DNA of 64,000 nucleotides, taken from Syntrophomonas_B sp035447945. GTDB taxonomy: Bacteria > Bacillota > Syntrophomonadia > Syntrophomonadales > Syntrophomonadaceae. The translations under genes and the position numbers were made by a program. Every line of letters begins with the position of its first letter. Position 1 is the first letter of the stretch. The stretch spans positions 6,887 through 70,886 of the forward strand of contig DAOTHZ010000002.1 in assembly GCA_035447945.1 (NCBI GenBank), written 5' to 3'. Under the pieces are notes generated by a model. It was not told the origin of the DNA and did not search any database. It saw only the letters and a program-made list of their open reading frames with translations. Positions 8,443-15,738 of the stretch are shown here, in pieces.

Positions 8443-9174
8443 TCATTTTTCAGGCCTTTCACCAACCATATCCTGCAGCCATTTCTGTAAAACAAGGTGG
8501 TTCATTCCATACGCATGATTGAATTGCTTCAGCAGCGCCAGGCTTTTTTCCAGGAAAGGGCGAGCTTCCAGATCGGCTCCGGCATTCAGCAGTTCCATGG
8601 CCATTCCGACTTCCAATCCCAGACGTCTGTACAGTGCAAGCGCATCCTCATCCAGGGCTTTCAAGCGTCCGGCTGTCATAAATGCGGTTTCGTAAATGAC
8701 GGCATTGCCTCTTTTAATGATATCCATCGGTGCGGCACCCAACTTGTGTTGCATAACCATTCCTTCATTGATGCTGCAAATCATCCCTGCCAAGTTGTCT
8801 AAAACCTCAACTGCGCCAATGTCCAAGAGGAGTTTAAGAATCCTGCCAAAAATGTAATCCCCGATGAGAATGGTAAATTGCAGCGCCTGATCATAGATTT
8901 GTCCTTCTTCTTCGTCCTTGACCTGATGATGGATCAGGTTGGCAAAATACAATGTTTTAAAAAGGCTGGCCATCTCCATCGTCAACTTCTCATCCAAATC
9001 AAGCTGTTTGTATGCCAATACCACCACAGCCGGTATTAATTGTAAACTTTTATCATCCTGGAGGCATTCCCGCAGGGCAGTCAAATCATCCCACCAGATC
9101 TGCAGTCCTTCCTGATACAGGACCTCAACTTGCTGCATTTCTGCGGATAGAAGCCGGGCAAAATGATCATTCAT
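8443..9174 (-). CDS. Degenerate polyprenyl-synthase-like protein, probable non-catalytic partner
   Basis: The 243-residue helical protein can be aligned by eye along most of the trans-prenyl synthase fold, but both aspartate motifs are lost. Where the active enzyme has LVHDDVID this one has LIHHQVKDEEEG (residues 80-91). The IGDYIFGR (104-111) and INEGMVMQ (135-142) segments match conserved positions around the active site. The second DDxxD region reads GMAMELLNAGADLE. It is 52 bases upstream of ubiD and co-directional with the prenyl synthase cluster. I infer a regulatory or length-setting subunit, similar in concept to component I of Bacillus heptaprenyl diphosphate synthase. The start at 9174 is supported by AGAGG about ten bases upstream. 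Confidence 0.6.
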   Translation of the reverse strand: MNDHFARLLSAEMQQVEVLYQEGLQIWWDDLTALRECLQDDKSLQLIPAVVVLAYKQLDLDEKLTMEMASLFKTLYFANLIHHQVKDEEEGQIYDQALQFTILIGDYIFGRILKLLLDIGAVEVLDNLAGMICSINEGMVMQHKLGAAPMDIIKRGNAVIYETAFMTAGRLKALDEDALALYRRLGLEVGMAMELLNAGADLEARPFLEKSLALLKQFNHAYGMNHLVLQKWLQDMVGERPEK

Positions 9175-9308
9175 CCATTTGTTTCCTCTCATTGGATATC
9201 TGTTGATATCTGTTATCATTCCCAAAACCTGCTGTCTATCATTCTACAGGATATGCGAAGTTCTGCCTATTAAATTTTTCTTCGTAATGATTATAATGAT
9301 TTCCTTCA

Positions 9309-9351
9309 CAAAAAAACAAGACCTCACTTGTTATCCTCAAGCAAGGTCTTT
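9309..9351 (-). terminator. Rho-independent terminator of speD
   Basis: Arms 9318-9330 and 9338-9350 pair (AAGACCT and CTTG with a small internal mismatch) around a 7-base loop. On the minus strand the hairpin runs into seven T at 9310-9316. It lies 57 bases after the speD stop. Confidence 0.8.
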
Positions 9352-9407
9352 GTTAGCCGTGTTTATTAGTTTTTTCCCTGTATCGGTCTACTAAAATAGT
9401 ATCCCTC

Positions 9408-9788
9408 CTAAATGTTTACCACCAAGCGTTCTTCCTGCACAGGTACATATCCCCTTTTGATTTCGGAAGCCTGAACGTCCCCCGTTCCGAATTCTACCGC
9501 CATGTAATGACAGGCGTCCCAGGGATTAACCTGTTCTCCGCAAGTGAACACATCAACTGCTGCATACCCCAACTCCGGCCAGGTATGGATTGCCAGATGG
9601 GATTCCGAAATAACAACAACTCCGCTTACACCTTGTGGACTGAATTTGTGAAAAACCACTTCTCTTACTTCTGCACCAGCTTCCAAAGCCGCATTGATCA
9701 TGATATCCTGGACTTTATTGATGTCATTGAGCATTTCGAATCGACACCCATAAAATTCAGCCAGAACATGACGCCCCAAAGCCTGCAA
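9408..9788 (-). CDS. speD: S-adenosylmethionine decarboxylase proenzyme
   Basis: Decarboxylates SAM to supply aminopropyl groups for spermidine synthesis. The 126-residue protein is a class 1B, prokaryotic-type enzyme. The self-cleavage site lies in SESHLAIHTWPE, with Ser63 becoming the pyruvoyl group, His68 and Cys83 (FTCGEQ) as the processing and proton-donor residues. Translation starts at a TTG with GGAGG eight bases upstream. The gene stands alone with its own promoter and terminator; no speE is nearby. Confidence 0.95.
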   Translation of the reverse strand: MQALGRHVLAEFYGCRFEMLNDINKVQDIMINAALEAGAEVREVVFHKFSPQGVSGVVVISESHLAIHTWPELGYAAVDVFTCGEQVNPWDACHYMAVEFGTGDVQASEIKRGYVPVQEERLVVNI

Positions 9789-9862
9789 TAATGTCGCCTC
9801 CCTTTTTAGTTATTCGGCTTGTTCTCAAACCCCCTTTATTTAAACCCGAACATACATGTAGA

Positions 9863-9891
9863 ATTTTAGCGATATAAAAGTGAATTGTCAA
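9863..9891 (-). promoter_or_regulatory. Predicted sigma-A promoter of speD
   Basis: Minus strand reads TTGACA, 17-base spacer, TAAAAT: a consensus -35 and a near-consensus -10. The start point would be about 65 bases before the TTG start codon of speD. Confidence 0.75.
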
Positions 9892-10007
9892 TATCGCCGG
9901 CCATCCATGTTCCGGGAAATTCTGTATGTATTCATACTATGCCGAAACAACCTGGCAGGTGCAGGTTTTGTACATGCAATAAACAGTATGCTGTTTGGCT
10001 GCCCGGC

Positions 10008-10433
10008 CTAGCCGTCCAAGCCGTTTATGATATTTTTAATCCCGTGGGTAAATTCCTTTTGATTGCCTTCCCCCAGCAGATCATACAAGCGTGAATTGAA
10101 AGCGATCCCAATCTTGCTCACTTTTTCCGCAATATCACGGCCCTTGTCGGTAATAAACACCCGAATTGCACGACGGTCCTGGGAATCGAGCTTTCTGACC
10201 ACCAATTCGTCTTTTTCCAGTTTATCAACAAGCACGGTCATTGAAGAACTGTCAATTAAGGTTTTGTTGCCAATTTCTTTCAGGGTCGCACCATCTTCCT
10301 CTAAAAGACTGTAAAGAATAAACGATTGCGGGATACTTACTCCATATGGATCCAACTGCTGACTCAAAGTACGATCAATTTTCTTCATGACCACCCGAAA
10401 ACTAAACCCCAAATAGCTATTCAAATCCAACAA
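10008..10433 (-). CDS. MarR family transcriptional regulator
   Basis: A 141-residue winged-helix DNA-binding protein. The segments LSQQLDPYGVSIPQSFILYSLLEEDG, TLKEIGNKTLIDSSSMTVLVDKLEKDELVVRKLDSQDRRAIRVFITDKG are the MarR helix-turn-helix and wing (DxRxxxVxLT type). It starts at a TTG, 8 bases after AGGAGG. It is divergent from trpS. The nearby AT-rich inverted repeat at 10548-10575 may be its operator. The ligand and regulon cannot be read from the sequence. Confidence 0.9.
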   Translation of the reverse strand: MLDLNSYLGFSFRVVMKKIDRTLSQQLDPYGVSIPQSFILYSLLEEDGATLKEIGNKTLIDSSSMTVLVDKLEKDELVVRKLDSQDRRAIRVFITDKGRDIAEKVSKIGIAFNSRLYDLLGEGNQKEFTHGIKNIINGLDG

Positions 10434-10547
10434 TTTTTTGGCCTCCTTTTATTACGTTCTGATAATTCTGAATCTTTAACCCTTTTGCAGAACACCGTGA
10501 ATACAGTTTCAACCACGGACATACTTTATTGCGGATATATTATGGAA

Positions 10548-10575
10548 ATGTATTTTAAATATTTTAAAAATACAT
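10548..10575. repeat. AT-rich inverted repeat between marR-type gene and trpS
   Basis: ATGTATTTTA is followed after about 7 bases by TAAAAATACAT, its reverse complement with one extra A. It lies about 115 bases upstream of the MarR start. MarR proteins bind palindromes of roughly this kind, so autoregulation is possible, but the base composition here is AT-rich and the match may be fortuitous. Confidence 0.35.
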
Positions 10576-10663
10576 ACATTAATCATATTACAGAATATTT
10601 TGATTTGCAATTCAAAATCTTCTTAAATTTATATAAATGTTAATTATAACCAAACAGACGTAC

Positions 10664-10692
10664 TTGAAATCTATTCGTTTTGATGGTATTTT
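10664..10692 (+). promoter_or_regulatory. Predicted sigma-A promoter of trpS
   Basis: TTGAAA, 17-base spacer, TATTTT, placing a transcription start near 10699, directly before the T-box leader. Confidence 0.6.
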
Positions 10693-10698
10693 ATATGT

Positions 10699-10973
10699 CA
10701 AGTGCAATAAAAAATTGCCAGCGGCGATGAAAGAGACAAGTAAGCAGTCCCAGAGCCAAAGAGAACCGGTGGTGGTGGAAATCCGGTGCTTATGAACTGC
10801 TGAATGGACTCGGGAGTTTCAGTTCCATGTGTACTGACGGTATTCCCCGTTATCGGATAGGGATTTATTCCTGCCAAGTGGGCCTTTTTGTCAATAAGGG
10901 TGGTACCGCGGATTGTTTCCGTCCCTTACGCGATGAAAGGTTTTTATTTTTGTATACGGAGAGGATGATACCT
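10699..10973 (+). promoter_or_regulatory. T-box riboswitch leader (tryptophan) of trpS
   Basis: The leader contains the T-box core AAGGGTGGTACCGCGG at about 10896-10911, which pairs with the acceptor end of uncharged tRNA. AAGGG at its 5' side can pair with CCCTT at 10923-10927 to form the antiterminator. A UGG codon at 10805-10807 in the context GAATGGAC is the likely specifier and matches Trp. A T-run (10941-10952) follows as the termination site. The exact terminator stem is weak by eye. Uncharged tRNA(Trp) would let transcription continue into trpS. Confidence 0.85.
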
Positions 10974-11969
10974 GTGAAAAAAAGAATCCTGACTGGTGAT
11001 CGGCCTACCGGCAAACTTCACCTCGGGCATTATGTGGGCAGTCTTGCCAATCGGGTGAAACTGCAGAATGAATATGAAAGTTTTATCATCATTGCTGACG
11101 TTCAGGCACTGACAACCAATTTCGAAAATCCTGCCAACCTGAGCCGGGATACGTTTCAAATCGCCGAAGACTATCTGGCTGTCGGTCTTAACCCTGAAAT
11201 ATCGACAATTTTTATACAAAGTATGATTCCGGAGATCCATGAGCTTACCATGTACTATTCCATGTTTACTTCGGTCAATGTACTGCGGCACAATCCTACG
11301 GTCAAGACCGAAGCCCAGCAGCACGGCTTTAGCGACATGACTTATGGTTTTCTGGGTTATCCCGTCAGTCAGGCGGCTGACATCAGTATTTTCAAAGCCA
11401 ACCTGGTGCCAGTGGGCGATGACCAAATTCCCCATATTGAATTAACCCGCAAGATTGTGCGTCGTTTTAATGATTTATATCAACCGGTGCTGGTGGAACC
11501 GGAAGCGCTGATCGGAGAAGTACCCCGCTTGATGGGGCTGGACGGCAAGGCCAAAATGAGCAAGAGTCTCAACAATGCGATCTATTTGAGTGACAGTGCT
11601 GCTGAAGTGGAAAGCAAGGTAAAAGACGCGGTCACTGACCCGGCCCGAATTCGCAAAACCGATCCCGGCCATCCGGACATTTGCATGGTATTTGCCTATC
11701 ACAAGGTATTTAACGGTGCAGCAACAGAAGATATTGAAAAAGCCTGCCGGCAGGGAGAAATCGGTTGCGTGCAATGCAAGAAAAAGCTCGCGGGTTGTAT
11801 CAACCAGTTGCTTGAACCGATGCGGGAAAGACGCATTCAATATGAAAACAATCCGGAAAAGGTCAGTGAAATATTGCAGGAAGGCACCCGCCGGGCCCGC
11901 CTGACGGCTCACGAAACCATGCGTGAGGTGCGTGAAGCCATGCAGATTGATTATTTTGGCCCGCGATGA
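10974..11969 (+). CDS. trpS: Tryptophanyl-tRNA synthetase
   Basis: Class I aminoacyl-tRNA synthetase charging tRNA(Trp). The 331-residue product shows the HIGH-type motif TGKLHLGHYVGS near residue 10 and the KMSKS motif GKAKMSKSLNNAI near residue 192. The GTG at 10974 lies 9 bases after GGAGAGG, while the in-frame ATG at 10965 directly abuts that site; both give a normal length. Expression is controlled by the T-box leader immediately upstream. Confidence 0.95.
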   Translation: MKKRILTGDRPTGKLHLGHYVGSLANRVKLQNEYESFIIIADVQALTTNFENPANLSRDTFQIAEDYLAVGLNPEISTIFIQSMIPEIHELTMYYSMFTSVNVLRHNPTVKTEAQQHGFSDMTYGFLGYPVSQAADISIFKANLVPVGDDQIPHIELTRKIVRRFNDLYQPVLVEPEALIGEVPRLMGLDGKAKMSKSLNNAIYLSDSAAEVESKVKDAVTDPARIRKTDPGHPDICMVFAYHKVFNGAATEDIEKACRQGEIGCVQCKKKLAGCINQLLEPMRERRIQYENNPEKVSEILQEGTRRARLTAHETMREVREAMQIDYFGPR

Positions 11970-12021
11970 ATAATTCTGTCTCGTATATCTATTATCATGG
12001 CAAAGCCCGTCAGCTTAATCA

Positions 12022-12052
12022 AAAACCGGCTTGTGAAAAGCCGGTTTTTTTA
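12022..12052. terminator. Bidirectional terminator between trpS and aroF
   Basis: AACCGGCTT (12024-12032) and AAGCCGGTT (12038-12046) form a 9-base-pair stem with a 5-base loop. T-runs follow on the plus strand and A-runs precede it, so it can end both converging transcripts. Confidence 0.85.
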
Positions 12053-12056
12053 TCAT

Positions 12057-12908
12057 CTAATCAATTTTCGGGGGTGATTGCATGATTCTTTGCTCCAGTT
12101 CAGCCAGACGGCTGATCTGTAAATACAAGCTGCGAAACTGGTCGGGAGTGAGTGATTGCTGTCCATCTGACAGCGCCGCTTCGGGATGCTGGTGCACCTC
12201 CACCAAAACGCCGTCCGCCCCGGCAGCCACGGCTGCTTTGGCCACCGGGCCCACCATTTCCACCCGACCGGTGGCATGGCTCGGATCCACCAAAATCGGC
12301 AAATGGGACAGATGCTTGATCAGAGGTACTGCGCCGATGTCAACCGTGTTGCGGGCATAGGGTTCAAAGGTTCTGATCCCACGTTCACAGAGAATTATCC
12401 TGGTGTTGCCACGGTCCAGCATATACTCCGCCGCCAGCAGCCATTCTTCGATGGTGGCTGCCAGACCACGCTTTAGCAACACCGGTTTGTCAGTCCTGCC
12501 CAATTCCTCCAGTAAGGAAAAGTTTTGCATGTTGCGGCTGCCCACCTGAAAAATGTCAATACAAGGATACAACACTTCAATATCCCTGACATCCATAACC
12601 TCCGTCAACACGGCCAGTCCGGTTGCCCGGCGGGCTTCCTCAACAATTCTTAGTCCTTCCCCGCCCAAGCCTTTAAATGAATAGGGGGACGTTCTGGGTT
12701 TAAACAAACCAGCCCGTAAAACATTCACCCCGATCGATTGCAATATTTGGGCAATCTCAATATAATCCGACTGATTCTCTACTGCGCAGGGACCGGCTAT
12801 GACAGTCATGTAACCGGCACCGATGCAGACCTTCTGCCGCGGACCGTGTATTTTTACTACGGTATCCGGTTGGCTGTGGTTGCGGGCAGCCAAGGTAAAG
12901 CTAGGCAT
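12057..12908 (-). CDS. aroF: 3-deoxy-7-phosphoheptulonate synthase (type I-beta, without chorismate mutase domain)
   Basis: Condenses phosphoenolpyruvate with erythrose 4-phosphate, the entry to the shikimate pathway. The 283-residue protein has the barrel motifs VIAGPCAVEN, LRAGLFKPRTSPYSFKGLG, GSRNMQNF, LLKRG and DPSHATG. The family's beta group, often with a regulatory domain, is recognisable, but only about 34 residues precede the barrel and no chorismate mutase domain is fused. A separate AroH lies at 14327. The start at 12908 follows GGAGG by 7 bases. Confidence 0.93.
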   Translation of the reverse strand: MPSFTLAARNHSQPDTVVKIHGPRQKVCIGAGYMTVIAGPCAVENQSDYIEIAQILQSIGVNVLRAGLFKPRTSPYSFKGLGGEGLRIVEEARRATGLAVLTEVMDVRDIEVLYPCIDIFQVGSRNMQNFSLLEELGRTDKPVLLKRGLAATIEEWLLAAEYMLDRGNTRIILCERGIRTFEPYARNTVDIGAVPLIKHLSHLPILVDPSHATGRVEMVGPVAKAAVAAGADGVLVEVHQHPEAALSDGQQSLTPDQFRSLYLQISRLAELEQRIMQSPPKID

Positions 12909-13073
12909 TGGTTTTCCTCCGTGTATGACGACAAAAGCAATTCCAATTTCGCCATTGATTTCATTTATAATAAGTATAGCATGAGCCAAACTGGAAATTG
13001 CTATGTAATGAAGTTTTTTTATGGGAAAATTGTTTATCGGGCAGGCCAATGCCAGCCCGGAAGGGAGATGAAA

Positions 13074-13910
13074 ATGGACAGGATGATTGATATCGCCATA
13101 TGTCAGATGCAAACCAGCCGGGATAAAGAAGTCAATCTGCGCAAGGCGGTCCAGCTGATCAAAACCGCAGCCCCCAAAGCCAGGTTGCTGGTATTGCCGG
13201 AAATCTTCAATGCTCCATATCAGACTGACCTGCTCCCCGCTTATGCCGAACCGGTACCCGGACCTACTACAAAAATGCTTTCCGATCTGGCCCGGGAGCA
13301 TCGGGTTGTGTTGGTGGGCGGTTCCATTCCGGAAATCGCAGCGGACGGTAATATCTACAATACCAGTTGTGTCTTTGCAGCGGACGGGAGCATGCTCGGC
13401 TGTCATCGCAAACTTCATCTTTTTGACATCCACATCCCTGACCAGATTGTTTTCAGGGAATCAGATGTATTTACCCCGGGGGAAGACTTGCCGACCTTTA
13501 TCTGTGAGGGCATGTCGTTTACGGTAATGATCTGCTACGACATAAGGTTTCCAGAACTAGCCCGCCAGGCTGCCTTGAACGGAAGCAGCCTCATTATCGT
13601 GCCGGCCGCCTTTAACCTCACCACCGGTCCCGCCCATTGGGAAATCCTGATGCGCACCCGTGCCTTGGACAACCAGGTTTTTCTGGCCGCCGCCTCCCCG
13701 GCTCGAAACCCGGCAGCCAGCTATCAAGCCTGGGGTCATTCCTTGATCGTTGATCCGTGGGGAACCATACTGGCCGAAGCAGGAACGGGCGAGGAAATTA
13801 TTTATGCCCGAATTGATCCGGCAAAACTAGCGAAAGTTCGAGCCGAACTGCCTCTGTTGCAGCATCGTCGGCCGGAATTGTATCGAAATATCAGCCGAAA
13901 GGAGTGTTGA
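13074..13910 (+). CDS. Carbon-nitrogen hydrolase, omega-amidase (NIT2)-like
   Basis: Nitrilase-superfamily amidase of 278 residues. The Glu-Lys-Cys triad is visible in LLVLPEIFN (about residue 42), GCHRKLHLFDI (about 117) and VMICYDIRFPE (about 151). The KLHLFDIxxP signature resembles omega-amidase (NIT2), which hydrolyses alpha-ketoglutaramate and alpha-ketosuccinamate to repair side products of transamination. The ATG at 13074 lies 6 bases after GGGAG. The following yjbQ-like gene starts two bases after its stop, so the two are probably cotranscribed. The exact substrate is inferred. Confidence 0.85.
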   Translation: MDRMIDIAICQMQTSRDKEVNLRKAVQLIKTAAPKARLLVLPEIFNAPYQTDLLPAYAEPVPGPTTKMLSDLAREHRVVLVGGSIPEIAADGNIYNTSCVFAADGSMLGCHRKLHLFDIHIPDQIVFRESDVFTPGEDLPTFICEGMSFTVMICYDIRFPELARQAALNGSSLIIVPAAFNLTTGPAHWEILMRTRALDNQVFLAAASPARNPAASYQAWGHSLIVDPWGTILAEAGTGEEIIYARIDPAKLAKVRAELPLLQHRRPELYRNISRKEC

Positions 13911-13912
13911 GG

Positions 13913-14326
13913 ATGAAATTTCATACCGAATACCTATGGTTTAATACGGAAAAACGCCGCCAGTACATTTGCATAACAGAACGGGTTAGAGAGGCCTGTC
14001 AAAAAAGCGGCATTCAGGAAGGCATGATCCTCGTCAGTGCCATGCATATCAGCGCGGGGGTGTATGTCAATGACCGGGAAGACGGAATCATTCAGGATCT
14101 GGATGAAATGCTGGAGAACATTGCCCCGCTGGGCAAGGATTACCTGCACCATCGCACCGGTGAAGACAACGGGGATGCCCACCTCAAAAGCATCCTGGTT
14201 CATCACCAAATCATCGTGCCAGTCACCGGCGGCGATCTGGACCTGGGGCCCTGGCAGGAAATCTATTACGCTGAATTTGATGGCCGGCGACGCAAGCGGG
14301 TCATTATCAAAGTCATGGGAGAATAG
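13913..14326 (+). CDS. YjbQ/UPF0047 family protein
   Basis: A 137-residue protein of the widespread YjbQ family, noted in the literature for weak thiamine phosphate synthase activity but of uncertain role. Conserved features visible are SAMHISAGVYVND, HLKSILVHHQIIVPVTGGDLDLGPWQEIYYAEFDG. The His residues of these segments form the presumed metal site. It follows the amidase gene directly. Its stop codon touches the stop of the converging aroH with no base between them. Confidence 0.88.
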   Translation: MKFHTEYLWFNTEKRRQYICITERVREACQKSGIQEGMILVSAMHISAGVYVNDREDGIIQDLDEMLENIAPLGKDYLHHRTGEDNGDAHLKSILVHHQIIVPVTGGDLDLGPWQEIYYAEFDGRRRKRVIIKVMGE

Positions 14327-14692
14327 TCAATCAGACTGCAAATCCGGTCGTAAAATTTTTGCCCCATGCAAATAAACATGCCTGACCTGCTCCTGGCTGT
14401 AATCCGTGTTCCACAAGATCAGCACTCGTATGCATAGCGGCAGCGCCCCTTCGATCTCGATTTCCGGGAAACACATCAGCGGCACCCGGTCCCAACCAAG
14501 CTGGCGCGCTGCCCGGGCAGGAAAAACCGAATGAATGTCTGTGGTTACGGTAAACAGGACTGCAGCCAGATCCTGCACGGAAAAATCATTGGCTTGCTGC
14601 ATTTGTGTCAACAAATCGGTGGTCGCAGCAAGCACTTCCGCTTGTTGATCTGAAGCAATGGTGGTTGCGCCTCGTATTCCTCTCACTGTCAT
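14327..14692 (-). CDS. aroH: Chorismate mutase, AroH class
   Basis: Monofunctional trimeric chorismate mutase that makes prephenate for Phe and Tyr. The 121-residue product starts MTVRGIRGATTI, typical of the Bacillus AroH fold. The active-site Arg and Glu positions lie in RGIRGATT and in the segment TVTTDIHSVFPARAARQLGW. LPLCIRVLILWNTD matches the C-terminal core. The start is placed at 14692 after AAGGATGG. An in-frame ATG at 14722 overlaps the hutP-like stop. Confidence 0.92.
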   Translation of the reverse strand: MTVRGIRGATTIASDQQAEVLAATTDLLTQMQQANDFSVQDLAAVLFTVTTDIHSVFPARAARQLGWDRVPLMCFPEIEIEGALPLCIRVLILWNTDYSQEQVRHVYLHGAKILRPDLQSD

Positions 14693-14718
14693 AAAATTCA
14701 ACCATCCTTCGCGAGTCA

Positions 14719-15135
14719 TCAAGCTACTGCCCGGTGCCCCAATCCAATCGCGACTTCATCCAGATGCAACAGACCAATACCGAAAAATATGGCTACGCTG
14801 ATGTGGTCACCATGACGGGCGATCCCTATTTTTCCACCCACATTCAATCCCAGCGCCTTGGGCATTATCTGTGCCAGCGCTTCCCGGGTCGCCCCGGCTA
14901 CCGCCCCTTCGTCTGCATGAATGTCCTTAATAACCCCTTCACGCTTGGCAGCAACTACTGCCCTTTCCACAATTTTGGCGGCTGATGTGATAAATTCTCC
15001 ACCATAGTCCACCGCCACTGCCCGGATCGCAAACTCCTCCAGCAACGACTTTTTAAGTATTCCTTCCTCTTGTCTGGACAAGCTCAACGACATTTTGATC
15101 GCTGCGGTTGCGACCATCTTACTGCCAACTTCCAT
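14719..15135 (-). CDS. HutP-like protein with altered histidine/metal site
   Basis: The 138-residue protein resembles HutP, the L-histidine- and Mg-dependent RNA-binding antiterminator of Bacillus hut operons. Matching segments are VERAVVAAKREGVIKD, TREAL and the C-terminal VAIFFGIGLLHLDEVAIGLGHRAV. In B. subtilis HutP the ligand site uses His in SHALYHA and LEHE. Here the corresponding stretches read DEGAVAGA (residues 75-82) and HLDE, so these histidines are missing. There are no hut genes nearby; the neighbours are aroH and larB. Its target and ligand are unknown. A GTG at 15147 is an alternative start. Confidence 0.75.
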   Translation of the reverse strand: MEVGSKMVATAAIKMSLSLSRQEEGILKKSLLEEFAIRAVAVDYGGEFITSAAKIVERAVVAAKREGVIKDIHADEGAVAGATREALAQIMPKALGLNVGGKIGIARHGDHISVAIFFGIGLLHLDEVAIGLGHRAVA

Positions 15136-15160
15136 CCTGCCTACCACCCTGCTTTTTTTT

Positions 15161-15640
15161 CTATTTTACTATAATTTTACCGATCATGACTATACTCTGG
15201 TTGCCGCTGAATACCTGCCCTGGTTTTGGATAAGCCAGATTCCCGGCGGCAGTATCAATTGCAAAGGTCAGTGGCTGAGAACAATTGCGGGTATCAATTT
15301 CCACCGTATCGCCGCCATTGACCCGCAGGGTCACCTGGGACCGGGAAAAATGATAAAGGCTTTTTCCGTTGATCAAAACTTTCGCCGCCGGAGCAGACTG
15401 TGCCTGAACCAGCTTGATGGTCAGCAGCGTCTGGGCTGCGGAAAGATCATCCTCAATGGTCGTCAAATACAAATCTTGATTAGCAACCACCGGCGCTGGC
15501 AGTTCCTGTCCTTCCATCCTCTCGCTCCAGCTCATATAAAAACGTGTGGCATCATCGGTCATCAATCCCTGAGCTACCACCACCGCCACCAAACACAAGA
15601 CCACCAGACGCATCAGCAAGGTCTCCGCCTTATGCAGCAT
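15161..15640 (-). CDS. Uncharacterised membrane-anchored protein
   Basis: I do not recognise this 159-residue protein. It begins with a short charged stretch and one hydrophobic segment (LLMRLVVLCLVAVVVAQGL), then about 130 residues predicted outside or at the membrane. The C-terminal part, with SQVTLRVNGGDTVEIDTRN and KPGQVFSGNQSIVMIGKIIVK, looks beta-rich. I placed the start at 15640 because GAGGAG lies 9 bases upstream; an ATG at 15673 is also possible. It lies between the hutP-like gene and larB on the same strand. Confidence 0.65.
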   Translation of the reverse strand: MLHKAETLLMRLVVLCLVAVVVAQGLMTDDATRFYMSWSERMEGQELPAPVVANQDLYLTTIEDDLSAAQTLLTIKLVQAQSAPAAKVLINGKSLYHFSRSQVTLRVNGGDTVEIDTRNCSQPLTFAIDTAAGNLAYPKPGQVFSGNQSIVMIGKIIVK

Positions 15641-15738
15641 GTTGACCATCTCCTCAAGCATTTTTTCTATCATATGCCTGCCGATGGACCTTTATCCATG
15701 CATCACGAAATTCTATTTTCCGATTTTCCGTTTTCTGC

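Noticed and set aside
9981..9996. Hairpin AAACAG/CTGTTT after the MarR-type gene
   Set aside because: Stem of only six pairs and no clear T-run; too weak to call a terminator.
12909..13433. Upstream extension of the aroF frame (175 codons)
   Set aside because: It overlaps the divergent amidase gene, and a strong GGAGG site fixes the start at 12908.
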